Source: Catenovulum sediminis
Lineage (GTDB): Bacteria > Pseudomonadota > Gammaproteobacteria > Enterobacterales > Alteromonadaceae
DNA length: 64,000 nt
Assembly (NCBI RefSeq): GCF_007289895.1
Contig: NZ_CP041660.1
Location: 434,001 to 498,000 of the forward strand
Reading direction: 5' to 3'
Of this stretch, positions 1 through 9,000 are shown in pieces (within the stretch, counting starts at the first letter, position 1; each line of letters opens with the position of its first letter). The translations under genes and the position numbers were made by a program. The notes under the pieces are model-generated. The model did no database searches. It saw nothing but the letters and a program-made list of their open reading frames with translations, and was not told the origin of the DNA.

Positions 1-3000
1 CCAATAGTTACGGTCAATACCGCGCTGGCGGAACTGCCTTGACCATCTTCAATGGTATAATCAATGGAGGCGCTACCATTTATATTGTTTGGTGGTATAA
101 ATTGGATTTGATTATTGACAATATTAACAGTGCCAATTGATGCTGTAACTTCTGTAATGGTTAATGCATCACCATCGGCATCCGAATCATTTGCAATGAC
201 ATCAATTATTTTTGTCACATCTTCACTGGTCGAGCTACTATCGTCTACTGCAACTGGCGCATCATTGACCGCATTAATTGTGATATCGACCTCTGCACTC
301 GCTGTCGCACCACCGGCATCTTGCACGATATAACTTAAATTAACAGGACCGTTAAAATTAACTTGTGGAACAAACTCTAGTTTATTATTCACAATAGAAG
401 CAGAGCCGGACGAAGCAGAAACGCTGGTTATCGTTAGTGCGTCACCTTCAACATCCGAATCGTTCGCTAAAACATCGATTGTAATGTTGTTGTCTTCATC
501 TATCGACACGCTATCCGCAACCGCTATTGGCGCATCATTCACCGGTGTTACCGTGACGTCAAGCTGTGCACTCGCGATCGCACCACTTGCATCAACTAAT
601 GTATAATTGACAGTAAATACACCGTTTAAATTTGTGGAAGGTTCAAACTGAATCTGGTTACTGTTAATACTCGCAATTCCTGAGCTGGCATTGACACTTT
701 GTAAGCTAAGTGTTTCGTTTTCGACATCGGTATCATTGGCCAGCACATCAAACAATAACAAGCCATCTTCTGCCATGCTCGCAACGTCATTTACACCGAC
801 AGGTGCATCATTCACCGCTGTTATTGTCAAAGCCACAGTTCCATTTGCTGTGCCGCCATTACCATCTGAAATACTGTAAGTAATGGTATCTGTACCAAAG
901 AAGTTCGCATTAGCTTGATATTGCAGATTTCCTGCAACAATACTAACGCTGCCTGAAGCGGCACTGGCTGCGGTAATGGCAAGCGTATCACCATCAATAT
1001 CAGTATCATTTACCAATACATCAATAACAGCTAACGTATCTTCAGCAACCGTTGCATTGTCCTGATTAGCGATAGGCGCATCATTTATCGCATTAACCGT
1101 TACAGTGACGCTTGCGGTTGCGCTTCCACCTTCTCCATCTTCTACGGTATAACTCAGCGAATCTGTACCATTGAAATTACTAAGCGGTTGATAGCTGATC
1201 TGGTTGTTAACTATGCTAACACTGCCCGATACAGCAGACACACTGGTCAAAATAAGTGTTGTAGTTTCTACGTCAGAATCATTTAACAATACATCTAAAC
1301 TTGCATTAACATCTTCATCTGTTGCAAATGTATCATTTTGCGCAACAGGAATATCATTTATGGCATTTACGACAACAGTAACTGTGCTGCTTGCCGTACC
1401 ACCGTTTCCATCATCAATACTATAGCTTATTTGCTCGGTACCATTAAAGTTGGTTGCCGGCTGATAAACAAGCTGGCCAGAACTGATACTGACTGCACCA
1501 CTGCTCACCGTTGCACTACTAATTGACAAATCATCATTATCGGCGTCCGTGTCATTGGCCAGAACGGAAATCGTAACAACTGTATCTTCGTCTGTAATAG
1601 CACTATCTGGCAGCGCAATAGGTTGATCATTAACCGCGTTAATCACGACATTGACAAGCGCACTGGCAGAACCACCGTTACCGTCTTCAATATTATAGCT
1701 GATGGTATCAGTACCAGAGTCATTTGCAGCAGGCAGATAAGTAATGATGCCATCTAAAAAGGTAACCGTACCTTTAGTCGCTGAAGCAGAAACTAAGCTA
1801 AGTCCATCGCCATCGGGGTCGGAATCATTTGCCAATACATCAAGACTATTTTCAGTATCCTCATTGGTTGTCAAGGTATCATCTAACGCAACCGGCAGAT
1901 CATTGATAGAAACGACTGTCACATCGACATTTTGCGTAGCACTACCACCTTGACCATCAGAGATAGCATAAGTCAATGTTGTCGTGCCATGAAAATCAGC
2001 TTGCGGGGTATATAGCAAGGTATTCCCTTGAATCACGACATTTCCATCAACGGCAGTCGCAGAGGTAATGGTTAAACTATCACCATCAATATCTGTATCA
2101 TTATTTAAGACGTCAATGGTGATACTGACATCTTCATTTGTAGTGACGCTATCTGCCTGAGCAACAGGCACATCATTAATTGCGTTTACTGAGATATTCA
2201 CAGTCGCCGATGCAAATCCGCCTTCGCCATCCGTAATTGAGTAAAAAATACTATCACTGCCAAAATAATTGACTGGTGCAGTGTAGACGAGTTGCTCGTT
2301 TAAAATAACAACACTGCCTTGATTAGCTGAAGCAAACGACAGGCTCAAATTATCACCGTCCACATCAGAATCATTTACCAATACGTCAATGGTTAAAGAG
2401 CTGTCTTCATCCAAGGTAACACTTTCACCTACGGCTACGGGTATGTCATTTAACGCATTAATATTCAAACTAACGGTTGCGCTACTCTGCTGAATACCAT
2501 CAGATATCGTATAATTTATGCTATCCGTACCATTAAAATTAGCTGCTGTCTGATACAACAACTGATTATTGACAATGCTTACCTCTCCGTTAGTGGCTGA
2601 TGCGGCAACAATCGTCAACACATCACCATCTAAATCTGAGTCATTGGCTAGAGCATCTATCGTAATTTGTGTATCTTCATTCAAGCTAGCGATATCATTA
2701 TTGGCAATAGGTGAATCATTCACAGCAAAAATAACAATACTCACAACGCTATTACTCACCCCTCCATTACCATCAGAGATTGAATAATTTACTGTTTTTG
2801 TACCAAAGCTATTTAACGAAGGGGTAAAATGAAGCTGATTATCGACTATACTGACCGTTCCAGAAGCGCTGCTGGCTGTTGCAATTGACAAAGCATCCCC
2901 ATCCACGTCAGTATCGTTCGCAAGCACATCAATAATCACTAAAGTATCTTCGTTTGTGGTTGCACTGTCGGCGACTGCGATTGGGTTATCATTGAGCGGA

Positions 3001-6000
3001 TTGACTGTTATATTTAATACACCCGTAGCCGTACCGCTGTTACCATCAGTCACAGTGTAATCAATCACAACATTGCCGGTTGCATTGTTTGCCGGAATAA
3101 ATTTAATCTGGTTACTGACTATACTGACAGAGCCAGAACTGGCTGTAACAGCGCTAATGGTTAACGTGTCACCATCACTGTCTGTGTCATTCGATAAGAC
3201 ATTGACTGTGACGCTTTTTTCTTCGTCAGTTGTTGCATTGTCATCATTTACAACGGGTAGATCATTCACTGAATTAACAGTTAGCGTCGCTTGACCAGAG
3301 CTTAAACCACCCTGTCCATCCTCTACACTGTAATTTATCAATACCGTGCCGAAATAATTCGCCTGCGGGCTATATGCCAGCATATTATTGACAATATTGA
3401 CTGTGCCCACATCAGCACTGGCTGCGCTAATGGTTAATACATCATTTTCTGCATCACTATCATTGGCCAATACATCCAGTGTGATATCACTGTCTTCATC
3501 TATTTGGGCAACATCATCTACCACTACCGGTGCGTCATTGACCGGATTCACTGTCACTGTCACTGTGCTCGATGACATGCCGCCGCTGCCATCTTCAATA
3601 TCATAGTTTAATGTCACTGTGCCGCTAAAATTAGCCTGCGATACATAACGTACCTTATTCGCCGTGATGCTCGCGCTTCCTTCTGAGGCAACCACATTGG
3701 TCACAACTAATGTATCCCCATCTGCATCGGTATCATTGGCTAATACATCTATTGTGATGCTGCTATCTTCATTTATGGATATCGCATCTGCATTTGCAAT
3801 CGGCGCATCATTTTGACTACCAACATTAACATTAACTGTCGCGCTGGCACTGCCTCCTTGACCATCCGTGATATCGTAAGATATCACCGCAAGCCCGGTC
3901 ATATCTAACGCAGGGGTATATTCTAGTTTGTTGTTAACAATAACAACTGTACCTATCGCTGCCGTCGCACTTTCGATACTTAGCGTATCCCCATCAACGT
4001 CACTGTCATTGGCCAGCACATTTATCGTTATCTGCGTATCTTCAGCCGTTGTTACACTGTCTGCGACACTGACGGGCTGGTCATTGACCGCGACTATCGT
4101 TAACTCTAATGTCGCGCTAGCATTACCGCCGTTGCCATCTGTCAGTTGATAATCAATGGCTATCTCTCCATGAAAATCTTGTACCGGAACAATCGATAAC
4201 TGGTTATTAACAATACTGACAGTCGCTTCTTCTGTATTCGATGTGGCGGATACCAAGGTTAACGTATCGCCGTCACTGTCACTATCATTGTTTAATACAT
4301 CCACCATCACGGTAACATCTTCATTTGTCGTCGCGCTATCGTCTAGTGCAACGGGTAAGTCATTGGTACTCCCCACATCAACCGTTACTTGTGCTGAGGC
4401 GGTCAAACCAGCTTCATCTTCAATTGTGTAGTCTATTGTGGCCGTTCCAAAAAAGTTTGACGCCGGTACAAATAATACTTTGTTACCTTCAATACTGGCT
4501 GTGCCTATTGAAGGTGATACTGATTTCAACGATAAAGTATCGCCATCTATGTCAAGATCATTTGTTATCACATCAATTTGAATTGAAGTATCTTCAGAGG
4601 TTGAAGCTGAATCATTAACCGCGACTGGGCTATCATTGACTGGCGTGACGGTTACCTGAACACTGCCGGTTGCTGTTTGTCCCATCACATCGGCGATACT
4701 GTAGGCCAGTGTTACAACACCATAAAAATCACTTTGCGGGGTAAAATCCACTTTACCCTGATTAATAACCGCATTGCCTGAAGGTGCTGAGACACTGGTT
4801 AACGTCAATTCATCACCATCTATATCAGTATCATTTGCCAATACATCAATCGAAACCTGGGTATCTTCTGCGGTTGTAATCGTATCTAAATTAGCAACTG
4901 GCAAATGATTAACATTACCAATAAGAATGACAATATTTGCAGAAGCGCTGGCACCATTTGCATCAGATATTGTGTAACTTGCCGTAACAGAACCACCGCC
5001 ATTTAGTACAGGTGTGTACAGCAATTGCCCTTGGTCAATTGCAATGCTGCCTTCACTCACACTTGCGTTGGATATGGTTAAGGTATCACCATCCTCATCA
5101 CTATCATTGGCCAATACGTCGATATAAATAGGCGTATCTTCATCCGTTGATGCATTATCATCTAATGCCATTGGCACATCATTGACGGATAACACGGTGA
5201 CATCTACAACGTCACTGACACTGCCACCATTGCCATCTGAAACGGTATAATTAACCGTGGTCGTACCGTAAAAATTAGCAACGGGTTGAAACGCTATTTT
5301 TCCAGCTGAAATACTTGCACTGCCATTTTCTGCTGATACCGAAGAAAGCGTTAATGCATCCCCATCAGCATCTGTATCATTCGCCAATACATCAATTGTG
5401 ATGCTTTGATCTTCATTAATGATGATAGACTCTGGCATAGTCACAGGTAGATCATTCACTGAATTAACAGTTAGCGTTGCTTGACCAGAGCTTAAACCAC
5501 CCTGCCCATCCTCTACACTGTAATTTATCAATACCGTGCCGAAATAATTCGCCTGCGGGCTATATGCCAGCATGTTATTGACAATATTGACTGTACCCAC
5601 ATCTGCACTGGCTGAACTAATGGTTAATACATCATTTTCTGCATCACTATCATTGGCCAATACATCCAGTGTGATATCACTGTCTTCATCTATTTGGGCA
5701 ACATCATCTACCACTACCGGTGCGTCATTGACCGGATTCACTGTCACTGTCACTGTGCTCGATGACATGCCGCCGCTGCCATCTTCAATATCATAGTTTA
5801 ATGTCACTGTGCCGCTAAAATTAGCCTGCGATACATAACGTACCTTATTCGCCGTGATGCTCGCGCTTCCTTCTGAGGCAACCACATTGGTCACAACTAA
5901 TGTATCCCCATCTGCATCGGTATCATTGGCTAATACATCTATTGTGATGCTGCTATCTTCATTTATGGATATCGCATCTGCATTTGCAATCGGCGCATCA

Positions 6001-9000
6001 TTTTGACTACCAACATTAACATTAACTGTCGCGCTGGCACTGCCTCCTTGACCATCCGTGATATCGTAAGATATCACCGCAAGCCCGGTCATATCTAACG
6101 CAGGGGTATATTCTAGTTTGTTGTTAACAATAACAACTGTACCTATCGCTGCCGTCGCACTTTCGATACTTAGCGTATCCCCATCAACGTCACTGTCATT
6201 GGCCAGCACATTTATCGTTATCTGCGTATCTTCAGCCGTTGTTACACTGTCTGCTACACTGACGGGCTGGTCATTGACCGCGACTATCGTTAACTCTAAT
6301 GTCGCGCTAGCATTGCCGCCGTTGCCATCTGTCAGTTGATAGTCAATGGCTATCTCTCCATGAAAATCTTGTACCGGAACAATCGATAACTGGTTATTAA
6401 CAATACTGACAGCCGCTTCTTCTGTATTCGATGTTGCTGATACTAGGGTTAACGTATCGCCGTCACTGTCACTGTCATTGTTTAATACATCCACCATCAC
6501 GGTGACATCTTCATTTGTCGTCGCGCTATCGTCTAGTGCAACGGGTAAGTCATTGGTACTCCCCACATCAACCGTTACTTGTGCTGAGGCGGTTAAACCG
6601 GCTTCATCTTCAATTGTGTAGTCTATTGTGGCCGTTCCAAAAAAGTTTGACGCCGGTACAAATAATACTTTGTTACCTTCAATACTGGCTGTGCCTATTG
6701 AAGGTGACGTCGAAAGTAAAGTCAGTGCATCACCATCCACATCAGTATCGTTCGCTATGACATCGATATAGACAGAGGTATCTTCTGCTGTTACGGCAGA
6801 ATCATTTACAGCTACCGGACTGTCATTAATTGAAACAACAGTCAGCTCAACAGAGCCAATTGCGCTTTTACCTTGCGAATCCGCTATGGTGTAGGCCAAT
6901 GTCACCACCCCAAAAAAATCGCTAGGCGGTGTATAATTTATCTGTCCTGCACTGATAACCGCATTTCCGACAGGCGCTGACACGGTCTGGATAGTCAGCG
7001 GATCATTATCTAAATCAATGTCATTTGCCAGCACGTCCAGTTCAACCAAGGTATCTTCATTTGTAGTTGCGCTATCGACATTCGCTATTGGGGTATGGTC
7101 AACATCTTCAACGGTTATGAAAACATTCGCAGTAGCCGTCGCTCCAGTGGCATCGGCAATTGTATAACTGGCAGTGATACTGCCTGTTTCATTAAGTATT
7201 GGAGAAAATAATAATTTTCCTTGTTCAATACTGATGCTTCCCTGACTTACAGATGCTTGGGATATGGTTAAAGTGTCACCATCTACATCATCATCATTCG
7301 CTAATACATCAATATAAATAGGAGTATCTTCGTCCGTTGTGGCACTATCATCGGCCGCAATCGGTAGGTCATTGACTGGTTGCACCGTGACGTCAATAAT
7401 TGCACTGGCACTGCCTCCATTACCATCAGAAATCATGTAGTTGATGGTACTTTGGCCAAAAAAGTTTTCTTCTGGCAGATAAACTATTTTGCCTTCTGAT
7501 ATGTTCGCTTGACCCGAGCCAGCATTGACAGATGTAATGGTTAATACGTCACCATCTATGTCGCTATCATTTGCCAACACATCTATCTCTACAGCGACGT
7601 CTTCGTTGGTCGTTACTGTCTCATTTTCCGCTACTGGAAAATCATTCACAGCCGTTAAATTAACCGTTACTTGGCTGCTATCGGTGCCCCCTTGCCCATC
7701 TGATATTTGATAGTTAATGGTCACTTCGCCATTGATATTCTCAGTCGGCTGATAAAATAATTTATTATTCACGATACTGACGCTACCTGAGTCAGCCGTG
7801 GCTTGCGTTATTTCTAACGTGTCACCATCAGCATCAGTGTCATTAACCAGCGCGTCAATTGTCATGTTTTGATCTTCTGAGCCCGTCGCAATATCGGCAG
7901 TCGCGACAGGAACATCGTTTATAGAGTTAACTGTTACCGTAACCGTCCCGCTGGCTTGCCCACCATTACCATCACTCACACTGTAGTTAATAATTTGCGT
8001 TCCAAAGTAATTGGCGTCTGGGGTATATACAATTTGATTGCCGGATGTTGAAACGCTTCCTGAGTTGACACTGGCAGAGGCAATTACTAACTGATCACCA
8101 TCGGCATCTGAATCATTGGCCAACACGTCAATGGTTATACTTGTATCTTCGTCCAGTGTTGCCACATCATTCACAACGACAGGTAGATCATTAATTGAAT
8201 TAACCGTTATGATTAATTGTGCTGAAGCCGCTAGCTGTTCATTGTCTGTTACGCTATAGTCGATAACCACTTCACCAAAGAAACCTTCCTCTGGCGTGTA
8301 AACAAGCTGATTATCCTGCACTGACACCACGCCACTATTAGCCGTGGCTTGCGAAATACTCAAATCATCACCGTCAGGATCGGTATCATTGGCTAAAACA
8401 TCAAATACGCCACTATTATCTTCATCTAATACACCTGTATCATCCAATGCGACCGGTTGATCATTTACCGCATTCACTACTACGGTAACCTCACCCTGAG
8501 TTTGTGCTTGTTGACCATCGGTTACAATATAGGTTATTAAAACAGTCCCGTTGAAATTGGCTGCGGGCTGATAATTCAACTGATTACTTTCAACACTAAC
8601 CGTCCCTTGGTCGGTCAATGCAGAAGATAAAATGAGTGAGTCGCCATCAACGTCTGAGTCATTTGCCAACACATCTAATAGTAAAATACCATCTTCATCC
8701 ATGTTTACACTTTCATTGACCACCACAGGCGCATCATTGACAGGATTAACCGTAACGCTCACAAAAGCAGAAGATTGAGCGCCGGCAGGATCTTCAATCT
8801 GATACTCAATAGAAAAATCGCCAAACGCATTAACCTCTGGTTGGTAAATTATTTTATTGTTGCTGACACTGGCACTCCCATCTGTGGCTTCGGCCGACAA
8901 GATAGTTAAATTGTCACCGTCTGCATCAATGTCATTGGCCAGCGCATCTATAGTAATAAGCTGATCTTCATCCATCGAAACACTATCATTTTGTGCAACA

